Of a stretch of 64,000 nt of DNA, positions 48,943-58,359 are shown piece by piece (within the stretch, counting starts at the first letter, position 1; every line of letters starts with the position of its first letter). The DNA comes from Caballeronia glebae. Its GTDB lineage: Bacteria; Pseudomonadota; Gammaproteobacteria; Burkholderiales; Burkholderiaceae. The stretch covers positions 62,001 through 126,000 of the forward strand of contig NZ_FCOJ02000016.1 in assembly GCF_001545035.1 (NCBI RefSeq), in the 5' to 3' direction. The position numbers were made by a program, and so were the translations under genes. The notes under the pieces were generated by a model. The model searched no databases and was not told the DNA's origin. It saw only the letters and a program-made list of their open reading frames with translations.

Positions 48943-49746
48943 TCACAGCCCGAGATTATCGAGGAAGGCTTCCGTGGCCTGTCTGCTCGGTCCCGGCGCT
49001 GTCAGGTGCGGGCAATGACCAACGTTCTTCACAATGGCTAAGGTGCTGGTCGGCATCCGCGCATGCATGTAATGCCCAACCCCTACCGGTGCGAGAACGT
49101 CGTCGTCGGACTGGACAATTAAAGTTGGCGTGGTGACTTGCACGAGGTCCGCTCTGTGGTCCGCCAGGAATGTCACTCTCGCGAAGTGCTTGGCAATCTC
49201 GGGGTTAGTGCGGCAGAAGCTGTTGGTAAGCTCTTCACCCAACTCGGGGCCATTTGGCGCCCCCATGATGGGCGGCGCCATTGCGCTCGACCACCCTAAA
49301 TAGTTGCTCTCAAGCGTGCGCAGCATCTCGTCGATGTCCGCGCGGGTAAAGCCGCCTTCGTAAGGCCTGTCGTTGATGAAGAAGGGCGATGGGGCGATCA
49401 TGACGTTGGCTGCAAATCGGCATGGATGCTTGATCGCCGCGAGCATGCCGATCATTGCGCTCACGGAATGACCCACGTAGATCACCGGCCCGGTGGCGAA
49501 CTCGTCCACGATCTCCAATACGTCTGCTGCGTAACCGTGGAGCGAGCTATATTTCACGCGGTCGTAAGCGGTGAGATCGGAATCGCCGGCTCCGACCAAG
49601 TCGAACAGGATCGTCTGATACCGCTCAGCAAAGCTTGGCGCAAAGAGGCGCCACATATTTTGGTCGCAGCCAAATCCGTGGGCAAACACGACCGTCGAAG
49701 ATCCATTGCCTTGTATGTGGACGTTATTCCGAGTTCTGACGCTCAT
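48943..49746 (-). CDS. rsbQ: RsbQ-type alpha/beta hydrolase
   Basis: A 267-residue hydrolase that closely follows the RsbQ/D14/KAI2 pattern: VVFAHGFGCDQNMWRLFAP, FDLVGAGDSD, nucleophile in GHSVSAMIGMLAA, acid in QSDDDVLAP and His in VGHCPHL. No signal peptide. RsbQ makes or delivers the hydrophobic small molecule sensed by RsbP in B. subtilis, and plant relatives perceive strigolactone/karrikin. ATG 49746 is chosen over the TTG at 49758; the ribosome site is weak. It heads a two-gene unit with the PAS kinase. Confidence 0.85.
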   Translation of the reverse strand: MSVRTRNNVHIQGNGSSTVVFAHGFGCDQNMWRLFAPSFAERYQTILFDLVGAGDSDLTAYDRVKYSSLHGYAADVLEIVDEFATGPVIYVGHSVSAMIGMLAAIKHPCRFAANVMIAPSPFFINDRPYEGGFTRADIDEMLRTLESNYLGWSSAMAPPIMGAPNGPELGEELTNSFCRTNPEIAKHFARVTFLADHRADLVQVTTPTLIVQSDDDVLAPVGVGHYMHARMPTSTLAIVKNVGHCPHLTAPGPSRQATEAFLDNLGL

Positions 49747-49990
49747 GCGATGGACCAATAAAACCCCATTGTTTCATATATTTGGACGGCCGTTTTTCGC
49801 GAGCGCGGCTTACTTCGTGTGCGGTAGAAAAGCACGTCGCGCAAGCGTCTTCCGGCGTCGAGCCGAACACCATAAGTTGGCAACGGTAAGCGGGTGAAAA
49901 ATTGGTGAAGCGCCCGCCGAGCCGATTAGCCACAAGCACGCCGGTGATTGCCACACCTCCGAATGACCGAATTGACGAGTCAGCCATCAA
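49724..49990 (-). CDS. Possible 88-residue protein upstream of rsbQ
   Basis: An open frame from an ATG pair at 49990 (TTTGGATAATTG upstream) whose last 23 bases overlap the rsbQ start. The product begins MMADSSIRSFGGVAITGVLV and ends KQWGFIGPSHERQNSE. No family recognised; the opposite strand is also open. If real it would be the first gene of the RsbQ/kinase unit. The rest of 49747-50080 is otherwise empty. Confidence 0.28.
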   Translation of the reverse strand: MMADSSIRSFGGVAITGVLVANRLGGRFTNFSPAYRCQLMVFGSTPEDACATCFSTAHEVSRAREKRPSKYMKQWGFIGPSHERQNSE

Positions 49991-50080
49991 TTATCCAAAT
50001 CTATCAACTGGTTCGCTATATAGGTGGCGCATCGATTGCTCGCTGTCTATGCATTCCGCCATGTCAAAACGGAGCCCGCG

Positions 50081-51289
50081 ATGAAAGCAGTCGTTTTTCA
50101 CGGCATCGGCAACATCTCGCTCGACAACGTAGCCGACCCAGCAATCCAGCACGATCAGGATGCCATCGTTCGCCTGACGGCGAGTGCCATCTGCGGGACC
50201 GATCTGCACATGGTGCGCGGCACGCTCTCCGGAATGGTTCCCGGAACGATTCTCGGTCATGAAGGCGTGGGCGTGATCGAACAGGTCGGCAAGGGCGTGC
50301 GAAACCTGAAGGCGGGCGATCGGGTGCTCATTCCGTCGACCATCTCGTGTGGATTCTGCTCGTATTGCCGCAAGGGCTACACGGCGCAGTGCGATTCCGC
50401 GAATCCGAACGGACCCGCGGCGGGGACGGCGTTCTTCGGCGGCCCGAAATCCACTGGACCGTTCAACGGCCTGCAGGCGCAGTATGCCCGCACGCCGCTC
50501 GCGAACGCGAGCCTGCTCAGGTTGCCCGAGAACATCGACGACGAACGCGCGATTCTCATGTCAGACATCTTTCCCACCGGTTTTTTCGGAGCGCAGCTTG
50601 CGGAGGTGAGAGAGGGCGACACGGTAGCGGTGTTCGGCGCCGGACCGGTCGGACAGTTTGCCGTCGCGAGCGCCTTCATGCTCGGCGCGGGACGCGTGAT
50701 CGTGATCGACCGGCTCGGGGACCGCCTGGACATGGCGCGCGCGCAGGGAGCGGAGGTCGTCAACTTCGATGAGGAAGATCCGGTGCAGACGATCCTCGCG
50801 CTGACGGGGGGCATCGGCGTAGACCGAGCCATCGATGCCGTGGGCGTCGATGCCGTTCACGCTCAGCGAGGGCCGGCCGCATCAGAGGAGAGCGCGAACG
50901 AGGGCGAGCAGGAAAGCCGGACCGTGACGCCGGAGCGCCGCGTATCGGGCGGCAACTGGGTGCCGGGCGATGCGCCGACGCAAGCGCTGGACTGGAGCAT
51001 CGCGGCCCTCGCCAAGGCGGGCACGCTTGGCATCATTGGCGTGTATCCGCCGAACGATCGCTTCTTTCCCCTGGGTGTCGCGATGAACAAGAACGTGACC
51101 ATCAAGATGGGAAATTGCAATCATCGTGCAGTTACGCCGGGACTCATCGAGCGCGTCCGCAACGGTTCGTTCGATCCGCTGCGCGTGCTGAGCACACGCG
51201 AGCCGCTGATGAACGTAATCGACGCGTACAAGGCCTTCGATCGGCGGCAGCCAGGCTGGATCAAGGTGGCACTGGAACCGGTCGCCTGA
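50081..51289 (+). CDS. Zinc-dependent alcohol dehydrogenase, glutathione-independent formaldehyde dehydrogenase type
   Basis: A 402-residue MDR-family dehydrogenase. Catalytic zinc ligands appear in SAICGTDLHMVRG and LGHEGVG; structural zinc cysteines in CGFCSYCRKGYTAQC; the NAD site is VFGAGPVGQFA. A long insertion around residues 260-300 is typical of the glutathione-independent formaldehyde dehydrogenase-like branch. Start ATG 50081 follows ACGGAGCCCGCG; the 19-residue longer frame has no support. It oxidises an alcohol or aldehyde in the cytoplasm, substrate unknown. Confidence 0.88.
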   Translation: MKAVVFHGIGNISLDNVADPAIQHDQDAIVRLTASAICGTDLHMVRGTLSGMVPGTILGHEGVGVIEQVGKGVRNLKAGDRVLIPSTISCGFCSYCRKGYTAQCDSANPNGPAAGTAFFGGPKSTGPFNGLQAQYARTPLANASLLRLPENIDDERAILMSDIFPTGFFGAQLAEVREGDTVAVFGAGPVGQFAVASAFMLGAGRVIVIDRLGDRLDMARAQGAEVVNFDEEDPVQTILALTGGIGVDRAIDAVGVDAVHAQRGPAASEESANEGEQESRTVTPERRVSGGNWVPGDAPTQALDWSIAALAKAGTLGIIGVYPPNDRFFPLGVAMNKNVTIKMGNCNHRAVTPGLIERVRNGSFDPLRVLSTREPLMNVIDAYKAFDRRQPGWIKVALEPVA

Positions 51290-51380
51290 GAAGGGTGCCG
51301 CACGGCGCGAAAAGCGCACAGTCAGAAAGAGCAGACCAACACATGCGCCGACTGGCGCGTCGTCGCAGCAAAGGAGCACA

Positions 51381-51644
51381 ATGAACCGCACCTTTCGATC
51401 GGAAATCGTCATCACGTCCGCCTGCGCTCGCATGGTCGGCGCCATGCAAGCCCACGCACAACCGAACATTGGGCGGCTGGGCAACACGACATCGAGAAGT
51501 CATGCGTCGGCCAAATCCGCCGCCGGCATCGCCGGTGGAGCGGGCGCGGATCGGGAGACGCTCAGCCACATCGAGGAGCAGTGCATGCAGACGAAGAACG
51601 CGCAGTCGTCGGCGAAGGGCAAGCGCCGGGACGCGAAGGAGTGA
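51381..51644 (+). CDS. Hypothetical 87-residue protein before the ABC exporter
   Basis: ATG 51381 with AAAGGAGCACA upstream. The product is polar, Ala/Ser-rich and ends with a basic tail ([16 protein letters not shown]). Its stop overlaps the proposed GTG of the exporter in GTGA. An internal ATG at 51585 after GAGGAG would give only the 19-residue basic tail, so this could be a leader peptide. No family recognised. Confidence 0.45.
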   Translation: MNRTFRSEIVITSACARMVGAMQAHAQPNIGRLGNTTSRSHASAKSAAGIAGGAGADRETLSHIEEQCMQTKNAQSSAKGKRRDAKE

Positions 51645-54298
51645 CGGCTCAAGCCACGCGGGAAAAGGAGCGCGCACGTCTGCGCGGACGTATCGCCAGT
51701 GACCTGTGGCGCGCGGTGTGGGCGTGGCGTTACCAGACTGCGGCCGCGGTCGCTTTGATGATCGGCGCGCGGCTCGCGGTGGTCGCGGTGCCTCTGTTGC
51801 TCAAGCGCGTCATCGACGAGTTCAGCCATCCGGCATCGAGCGTCGTCTTTCCCGTCTTTCTCGTGCTCGCCTACGTGCTGCTGCGCTATCTCGGCGATAT
51901 GCTCAACGAGGCCCGCGACGTCGTATTCAGCATCGTCACGCAGCGCACGGTGGCGTCGTTCACCGAGCGAACCTTCGCGCATCTTCACGCGCTCGGCGCG
52001 CGCTTTCATGCGCGGCGCGAAACGGGCGCCGTCGTGCGCGACGTGCAGAAGGGCGCGGACGGCATCGGCTTTCTGCTCGGCACCTCGCTCTTCACCATCG
52101 TGCCGGTGATGATCGAGATCGGCACCATCGTCGCCGTCATGGTGCACGCGTATGCGCTCGAATTCATGGCGATCATCGGCGCGACCTTCGTGCTGTATTC
52201 GGTGTGGACTGTCATCTTCACGCGCTTTCGCATGCGCTTTCAACGCGCGGTGAACAGCCTCGAAGCGCAGTCGGACAGCCGCGTCGTCGACAGCCTGCTC
52301 AACTACGAGACGGTCAAGTTCTTCGCGAGCGAAAGCATCGAAACGCGGCGGCTTTCGAGCGTGCTGGAGGACTGGGTACACGCGCGCATCGCCAATCAGC
52401 GCGCGCTCACGCTGCTGCACGTCGGGCAGAGCACCATCATCGCGATAGGCATCGCGGCGGTGATGCTGCGCGCGGCGCAGCACGTCGTCGCGGGCACGAT
52501 GAGCGTGGGCGATCTCGTGCTCGTGAACGCGTATATCGTGCAGGTGTGCAATCCGCTCAACACGCTCGGCTTCGTGTTTCGCGAGACCAACGACGCGATG
52601 GTGAACGTGGAGCGGATGTTCAGCATACTTTTGTCGCGCGGCCGCGTGCGCGAGGATGTCGATGAGGCGCAGGCGCAGCCGCTCGTCGTGACCTCGGGCG
52701 AGATCGAGTTCGATCACGTCGAGTTCGGCTACGATCCGGCGCGGCAGATCCTGCGCGACGTCGATTTCCGCGCGCATCCGGGCAAGAAGCTCGCGGTCGT
52801 CGGTGGCAGCGGATCGGGCAAGTCGACGCTCGTGAAGCTGCTGTTCAGGCTCTATGAGCCGACAGCGGGCGCGATACGCATCGACGGGCAGGACATCGCG
52901 CAGGTCACGCAGAACAGCTTGCGCGCGACCATCGGCATCGTGCCGCAGGACACCGTGCTCTTCAACGACACGATCGCCTACAACATCGGCTATGGCCGAC
53001 CCGACGCCACGCGCGCGGACATCGTGCAGGCTGCGCGCGCGGCGCAACTCGACGGTTTCATCGAGCGCTTGCCGGATCATTACGACACGCGCGTGGGCGA
53101 ACGTGGCGTGCGGCTTTCCGGCGGCGAGCGTCAGCGTATCGCGATTGCGCGGGCGATTCTCAAGAACCCGCGCATCATCGTGTTCGACGAGGCGACGTCC
53201 GCGCTCGACACGCGCTCCGAGCGCGCGATCCAGAACGAGCTGGACAGGCTCGCGCAGGGCCGCACGTCGATCGTGATCGCGCACCGTCTCTCCACGGTCG
53301 TCGATGCCGACTGGATCCTCGTGATGGAGCATGGGCGCATCGTCGAGCAAGGGCAGCACGACGAGTTGATCGCGCGCGATGGCGTGTACGCGCGCATGTG
53401 GTCGCTGCAGTGGCAGCAAGGAGAGTTGAAGCACGCGCAACGCAAGGTGTCCGCCACGGCGCTCGGCCTCGATGCGTTCGTCGCCGGCGTGGTCGATGCG
53501 CTGCACGACGAGATCGCCACGCGCGGCGTGAATCTCTATACGGTGATCAGCGACCCGGGCTTGCGCGTTTCGGGCGATGCGAGCGTGCTGCAGCAGATCG
53601 TGGCCGACCTGTGCCGCTCGCAGATGAGCGCGTCGGCGCGCGGCGAGCGCATCGAGTTGCGCGTGTTCCGCGAAGCCAACCATGCGAATCTCACGGTCAT
53701 CGGTCAGCGCGCGAGCCCCGCCGATCTGTCGTCGCAGCAGATGCGCCGCCTCGAAGCCGCGTTGACCGAGATGGGCGGCAGCTTCACGGTGCGCTATATC
53801 GATGCGCATGTCGCGTATGTTGCGACGATGCCGCTGCGCCCCGTGATCGACGATCCGCAAGCGCATCAACTCACGCACGACGACGCGCTTGCCGGCATCA
53901 CGGTGATGGTCCTAGACGATCAGGAAGACGCGCGCGACGCGCTCGAAGCCGTGCTCGAATCGGTGGGCGCGCATATCGTGCCGTGCGCATCGGGCGATGA
54001 AGCGCTTGGACGTCTGCGAGCGCTTCCCACTGCGCAGTGGCCGGACGTGCTTCTATGCGACATCGTGCTCGGCGGCGAACAGAACGGCTACGACGTGCTG
54101 CGCCTCATTCGCGAGGAAGAGGCGCACCGCGGCGCTTCGCTGTCCGAGCGCATGCCCGCGATCGCGCTGACGGGTCACACCCAGGCGGATGCACGTTTGC
54201 GTGCCCGGGCCGAGGGCTTTCAGGCGCACCTGACGAAGCCGGTGGCCGCGCCGAAGCTCATCGCGACCATCGGCGGCGTGACGGCGCGCGCGTCCTAG
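51641..54298 (+). CDS. ABC exporter (Atm1/HMT1 type) fused to HATPase-like and receiver domains
   Basis: An 885-residue protein. A six-helix exporter domain spans about residues 25-310, followed by a full nucleotide-binding domain: Walker [10 protein letters not shown] near 387, signature [11 protein letters not shown] near 492, Walker [13 protein letters not shown] near 511 and IAHRLST. These resemble Atm1/HMT1-type exporters. After about residue 590 comes a module with an N-box-like stretch ([20 protein letters not shown]) but no clear G-boxes, reminiscent of a degenerate kinase ATPase domain. A receiver follows ([11 protein letters not shown], phospho-Asp in LLCDIVLGG near 806, Lys in LTKPVAA near 865). 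GTG 51641 is the probable start; an upstream GTG at 51581 is possible. Confidence 0.85.
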   Translation: MTAQATREKERARLRGRIASDLWRAVWAWRYQTAAAVALMIGARLAVVAVPLLLKRVIDEFSHPASSVVFPVFLVLAYVLLRYLGDMLNEARDVVFSIVTQRTVASFTERTFAHLHALGARFHARRETGAVVRDVQKGADGIGFLLGTSLFTIVPVMIEIGTIVAVMVHAYALEFMAIIGATFVLYSVWTVIFTRFRMRFQRAVNSLEAQSDSRVVDSLLNYETVKFFASESIETRRLSSVLEDWVHARIANQRALTLLHVGQSTIIAIGIAAVMLRAAQHVVAGTMSVGDLVLVNAYIVQVCNPLNTLGFVFRETNDAMVNVERMFSILLSRGRVREDVDEAQAQPLVVTSGEIEFDHVEFGYDPARQILRDVDFRAHPGKKLAVVGGSGSGKSTLVKLLFRLYEPTAGAIRIDGQDIAQVTQNSLRATIGIVPQDTVLFNDTIAYNIGYGRPDATRADIVQAARAAQLDGFIERLPDHYDTRVGERGVRLSGGERQRIAIARAILKNPRIIVFDEATSALDTRSERAIQNELDRLAQGRTSIVIAHRLSTVVDADWILVMEHGRIVEQGQHDELIARDGVYARMWSLQWQQGELKHAQRKVSATALGLDAFVAGVVDALHDEIATRGVNLYTVISDPGLRVSGDASVLQQIVADLCRSQMSASARGERIELRVFREANHANLTVIGQRASPADLSSQQMRRLEAALTEMGGSFTVRYIDAHVAYVATMPLRPVIDDPQAHQLTHDDALAGITVMVLDDQEDARDALEAVLESVGAHIVPCASGDEALGRLRALPTAQWPDVLLCDIVLGGEQNGYDVLRLIREEEAHRGASLSERMPAIALTGHTQADARLRARAEGFQAHLTKPVAAPKLIATIGGVTARAS

Positions 54299-55275
54299 AC
54301 GTTCTGCGCAGCGCGTGCATCCGCGGCTTCGATCACGCCACGAAAATGCTGCGCCGTGCGTCGCAGGCCTTCGTCGAGCGACGTGGTCGGCGTCCAGCCG
54401 AGCGCGTCGCGCGCGAGCGAGATGTCCGGCTGACGATGCCACGGATCGTCCATCGGCAACGGCTTGAACACGATCTCCGATGACGAACCCGTCAGCGCGA
54501 TGATGCGCCGCGCGATATCAAGCATCGAAAGCTCGTGCGGATTGCCGAGATTCACGGGCCCGGTGAGTTCGTCGGGCGTGTTCATCAGGCGGATGAAGGC
54601 GTCCACCATATCGTCGACATAGCAGAAGGAGCGCGTTTGCGTGCCTTCGCCGTACACGGTGATCGGCTGGCCCGAGAGCGCCTGCATCATGAAGTTGGAG
54701 ATCACGCGCCCGTCCGACGGATGCATGCGCGGCCCGTACGTATTGAAGATGCGCGCGATCTTGATCGACAGTCCATGCTGCCGCCGATAGTCCATGAAGA
54801 GCGTTTCCGCGCAACGCTTGCCCTCGTCGTAACAGGAGCGCGGACCGATCGGGTTCACGTTGCCCCAGTACGCCTCCTGCTGCGGATGCACGTGCGCATC
54901 GCCATACACTTCGCTCGTCGATGCCTGAAAGATGCGTGCATGCACGCGCTTGGCAAGTCCGAGCATGTTGATCGCGCCGTGTACGCTCGTCTTCGTCGTC
55001 TGCACGGGATCGTGCTGGTAATGAATCGGCGATGCGGGACACGCGAGGTTGTAGATCTCGTCGACTTCGACATAGAGCGGGAAGGTCACGTCATGACGCA
55101 TCAGTTCGATGTTCGGGCTGTCGAGCAGATGCGCGATGTTGTCCTTCGCGCCGGTGTAAAAGTTGTCGACGCACAGCACGTCATGGCCTTGCGCGAGCAG
55201 CCGCTCGCACAGATGCGAGCCGAGAAAGCCCGCGCCGCCCGTCACCAGAATCCGCTTCCTATAGGCTTCTCTCAT
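54295..55275 (-). CDS. UDP-glucuronate decarboxylase (UDP-xylose synthase) family
   Basis: A 326-residue extended SDR. NAD motif [16 protein letters not shown] at the N-terminus, [13 protein letters not shown], the catalytic Thr/Ser-Tyr-Lys set in [14 protein letters not shown] and [14 protein letters not shown], and [20 protein letters not shown] are all typical of UXS. It converts UDP-glucuronate to UDP-xylose, a donor for glycans. AAGGAAGAAGGCGAC precedes the ATG. It is the last gene of the glycan operon and overlaps the end of the convergent ABC exporter by four bases. Confidence 0.9.
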   Translation of the reverse strand: MREAYRKRILVTGGAGFLGSHLCERLLAQGHDVLCVDNFYTGAKDNIAHLLDSPNIELMRHDVTFPLYVEVDEIYNLACPASPIHYQHDPVQTTKTSVHGAINMLGLAKRVHARIFQASTSEVYGDAHVHPQQEAYWGNVNPIGPRSCYDEGKRCAETLFMDYRRQHGLSIKIARIFNTYGPRMHPSDGRVISNFMMQALSGQPITVYGEGTQTRSFCYVDDMVDAFIRLMNTPDELTGPVNLGNPHELSMLDIARRIIALTGSSSEIVFKPLPMDDPWHRQPDISLARDALGWTPTTSLDEGLRRTAQHFRGVIEAADARAAQNV

Positions 55276-55299
55276 GTCGCCTTCTTCCTTGAGTGTTTG

Positions 55300-56259
55300 C
55301 TAGCTGCATACGTGGCGCAGCGTCTCGTCCCAGTCGCGGGCGAAGCGTGCGATATGGAATCGTTCGAGCGCGGTGCGGCGCGCGCCTTCGCCGAGACGCC
55401 GCGCTTCGGCGGGATCGCGCAGCAGGTGTTGCATTGCGTCGATGAGCGCGTGAGTGTCGGTATGCACGAAGCCGCTCTCGCCGTTGCGGATCACCGTGGC
55501 GAGTTCGGTCGTGGCGAGACCCACGATCGGCATGCCGATCGTCATCGCCTCGACGATGGCGAGCCCGAGACTCGTCCAGCGGATCGGATTGAAGAAGAAG
55601 CGATAGCGCGCGCTGAACGCCGCGAGCTCCAGATTGCCGATCTCGCCAATGCCGCCCGCCGACCGCGCATCCATGCCGACGAGATCGAGCGGCACGCGCG
55701 CGGCCGCCTGTGCATAGACATCGTCGCCGAGCCGTCTGCCGCGCTGGCGCAGATGATTGATCACCGAGATGCCGCGTTCAAGCTCGCCGCTGTAGCGCAC
55801 GCCATCGGGCACGATCACGCCGTGTTCGATCACGCGCGTCGGCGTTTCGCCGCTGTCCCACATCAGCTTGTTGAAGTGCGTGACGTGCACGAGCAGCGTG
55901 TCGCGTTCCTGCACCCAATGCTTTTGTTCGAAGGGGTTTTCCTGCGGCGGATCATGCTCGATGTAGACGCGCGGCAGACGGCGTTGCGCGTCGCTGAGAA
56001 CGTTGATGCGGTCGTCGTCCCATTGACGCTTGTGTTGAAAGAGCACGGCATCGAACGATTGCGACTGGACTTCGCTCGCCGGAATTTCATGGACGTTCGA
56101 ACCGAATGGCAAAGCGCCCGCCGTGCCCGCATAACCCGGTGGATAACCGGGACGCGTGACGAGATAGAAGTCGTGCGGCGTTTGGCTCAGGTAGTAAAGA
56201 TAATTGCCGTGGATATGCCAAGTAAGCACGCGCAGGCGCCGGGAACTAGTCGTGGACAT
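55300..56259 (-). CDS. GT4-type glycosyltransferase
   Basis: A 319-residue GT-B glycosyltransferase. The C-terminal nucleotide-sugar domain has FFFNPIRWTSLGLAIVEAMT (the E-x7-E-like region), GMPIVGLATTELATVI and GESGFVHTD. The N-terminal domain has no signal. AGAGGAGACGCTTCTTC precedes ATG 56259, which overlaps the preceding GT9 gene by 14 bases. Sugar and acceptor are unknown. Confidence 0.82.
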   Translation of the reverse strand: MSTTSSRRLRVLTWHIHGNYLYYLSQTPHDFYLVTRPGYPPGYAGTAGALPFGSNVHEIPASEVQSQSFDAVLFQHKRQWDDDRINVLSDAQRRLPRVYIEHDPPQENPFEQKHWVQERDTLLVHVTHFNKLMWDSGETPTRVIEHGVIVPDGVRYSGELERGISVINHLRQRGRRLGDDVYAQAAARVPLDLVGMDARSAGGIGEIGNLELAAFSARYRFFFNPIRWTSLGLAIVEAMTIGMPIVGLATTELATVIRNGESGFVHTDTHALIDAMQHLLRDPAEARRLGEGARRTALERFHIARFARDWDETLRHVCS

Positions 56260-57310
56260 GAAGAAGCGTCTCCTCTCGGACGGTCGTTTCCAGTTGAGCG
56301 AATGCTGCGTCGATCACGGATTGCACGCTCACGTTCAGCGCGCATTCGTGGCCATAAGGACAGACGCGAAACGCGCATGGACGGCATGACGGCCAATCCG
56401 CCAGCACGCGATGACGCGCGTGGTCGAGCGGCGCCCAGCGGCGCGTGTCGCTGCCCGACGCGATCACGACGCTCGGCGTGCGCACGGCCGCCGCGACGTG
56501 CGACAGGCCCGTGTCGTTGCATACGATGAGCCGCGATCTCTCAACCAGCGCGGCGAGCGACCCGAGCGACGTGCGCCCGGCGAGATCGATCGCGCGCGGG
56601 CCGGCGTCGCGTATCACGCGCGCGGCGAGCGGCGCTTCGTTCGCGCTGCCGGTGACGGCGATCCGCCAGCCCGCTTGCGAAAGCTCGCGCGCCACTTCGG
56701 CGAAGCGCTCGACGGGCCAGCGACGTGAAGGCAACTGCGCGCCCGGATGCACGAGCACGAGCTTGCCGCAATCGATCGCGTATGTATCGATCAGCGCATC
56801 GCATTCGCGGATGTCCGCATCGGTCAGCGGAATTTCCAGTTCGAGATCGTGTGCATCCATGCCGAGACGCTGCATAAGCGCGGTGTATCGCGCGGGCTCT
56901 GGAAGAGCGTCTGGCCAGGGCATGAAGACGCCTTCACGCATGGCTTCGTCCGGCTTCAGGAAGCCAGCGTTCAGACGAGCGCCCATGCCCTCGACGATAT
57001 CGTTCGCCACGCCGCCGCTGCCATGCAATTGAACCGCGAGATCGAAGCGACGCTCACGAAGCGTGCTCGAAAAGCCGGGCAAATGCGCATCGGTTTCCTC
57101 TTGTTCGGGAAAGCCGATCGCGCCGGGAAACACGATCAGTTCATCGACGAGATGCGCATATCTATCCACGAAGCTTTGCGCCCACGGCAAGCCGACGAGT
57201 GCGATATGCGCCTTCGGATGACTACGCCGCAGCGCGCGCAGCGCGGGCACGGCGCACAGCATGTCGCCGAGTTGCAGCGCGCGAAAGATAACGATGCGCT
57301 CGATGTTCAT
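56246..57310 (-). CDS. GT9 (heptosyltransferase-like) glycosyltransferase
   Basis: A 354-residue GT9 protein. N-terminal IVIFRALQLGDMLCAVPALR, central LVLVHPGAQLPSRRWPVERF and the acceptor-loop IVCNDTGLSHVAAAVRTPSV match the ADP-heptose:LPS heptosyltransferase family. A CPYGHECAL cysteine motif near the end is also seen in this group. Start ATG 57310, which overlaps the preceding GT2 gene; the longer frame is not used. It probably adds a heptose to a lipid-linked or LPS-core glycan. Confidence 0.87.
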   Translation of the reverse strand: MNIERIVIFRALQLGDMLCAVPALRALRRSHPKAHIALVGLPWAQSFVDRYAHLVDELIVFPGAIGFPEQEETDAHLPGFSSTLRERRFDLAVQLHGSGGVANDIVEGMGARLNAGFLKPDEAMREGVFMPWPDALPEPARYTALMQRLGMDAHDLELEIPLTDADIRECDALIDTYAIDCGKLVLVHPGAQLPSRRWPVERFAEVARELSQAGWRIAVTGSANEAPLAARVIRDAGPRAIDLAGRTSLGSLAALVERSRLIVCNDTGLSHVAAAVRTPSVVIASGSDTRRWAPLDHARHRVLADWPSCRPCAFRVCPYGHECALNVSVQSVIDAAFAQLETTVREETLLHVHD

Positions 57311-58359
57311 AAGAAGAACACCTTGAACTTGAGCGCGCCGCGAAAGCGCCAGTAGATCGACAGATACGGAATGATCGCCGACGTCCACAACATCTCCGCC
57401 ACGTGCGACGGCGTGTGCGCCGTCGTCTTCAATCGTTGCGTGGCGAACCAGATGGTCATCGCGGCCCAGACCGCTAACGCCACGGCGGCGACGCGCGGTG
57501 CGCTCGCGACCACCGAGCCGATCGCGACGACGAGCGCCGCGAGCATCGCGTAGTAGAGAAGTGGCGGATTGCGCCGGATGCGCGCGCGAAACATCGCGGG
57601 ATATTTCTTGAAGAGCAGCGCGTCGAACTGACTCTTCTTCTGCTGCGAGATGCTCACGCCCCAGCGTGCCGGGCGAACGGGGTGCAGCACGGTTGCATCT
57701 TCGGCGCGCGCGATGACGAGTCCCGCATTCATCAGCGCGAATTGCAGATCGGAGTCCTCGCGCCACGCGGACGTGAAGCGCGCATCGAAGCCGCCCGTGC
57801 GTTCGAGCGCCGCGCGCGTGGCGAATGCGTTCGCCGTGGCGAACTCGGCGTTAGCGAGTCCCGCGGCATCGCGTTCGTAATCGGTCGGGCGCGGGCCTAT
57901 CGGCACGACGATGCGTCCCGACACGGCATCCGCGCCTGCATTGAGTGCGCGCATGCCGTTCGCGATCCAGTTCGGATCGGCAATCGTGTCGTCGTCGGTG
58001 AACGCGATGTGTCTTGCAAGCGATGCGCGCCAGCCCGCGTTGCGCGCGCCCGCCGGACCTTGCGTCGCGGTCACGGGAACGTAGCGGATCAGCGGGCCGC
58101 GTCGCGCGCGCGATTGCGACAGGCGCTGCACGCATGCCTTCGTCGCTTCGTCGGGGCCGTCGTCGCACACGATGATCTCGTAGCGCGCCGGATCGTATGT
58201 CTGCGCCGCGAGCGCGAGCACGCAGCGTTCGAGCATCGCTGGGCGGCGATACGTCGGCACGACCACGGACACGTCCGGGATGAAATCGCCGCGCGGCGCG
58301 ACGGGCGCATCGATCGCGCTCGTCGCGCCGTGCTCGAAAAGTTCGGCGTAGGTGCTCAT
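57307..58359 (-). CDS. GT2 glycosyltransferase with C-terminal membrane segments
   Basis: A 350-residue GT-A glycosyltransferase: SVVVPTYRRPAMLERCVLAL, IIVCDDGPDEAT, and HIAFTDDDTIADPNWI with the DxD metal site. About residues 270-325 hold two hydrophobic helices (LLYYAMLAALVVAIGSVVAS, VAAVALAVWAAMTIWFA), so it is membrane-bound. ATG 58359 overlaps the carbamoyltransferase stop in ATGA, and its own end overlaps the next GT9 start likewise. Confidence 0.87.
   Translation of the reverse strand: MSTYAELFEHGATSAIDAPVAPRGDFIPDVSVVVPTYRRPAMLERCVLALAAQTYDPARYEIIVCDDGPDEATKACVQRLSQSRARRGPLIRYVPVTATQGPAGARNAGWRASLARHIAFTDDDTIADPNWIANGMRALNAGADAVSGRIVVPIGPRPTDYERDAAGLANAEFATANAFATRAALERTGGFDARFTSAWREDSDLQFALMNAGLVIARAEDATVLHPVRPARWGVSISQQKKSQFDALLFKKYPAMFRARIRRNPPLLYYAMLAALVVAIGSVVASAPRVAAVALAVWAAMTIWFATQRLKTTAHTPSHVAEMLWTSAIIPYLSIYWRFRGALKFKVFFL

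Noticed and set aside
51500-53878. 792-codon minus-strand open frame
   Set aside because: Shadow of the ABC exporter on the other strand; His/Arg-rich with no family features.
54535-56529. 664-codon plus-strand open frame
   Set aside because: Antisense shadow of UXS, GT4 and GT9 genes; no ribosome site and Arg/His-biased.
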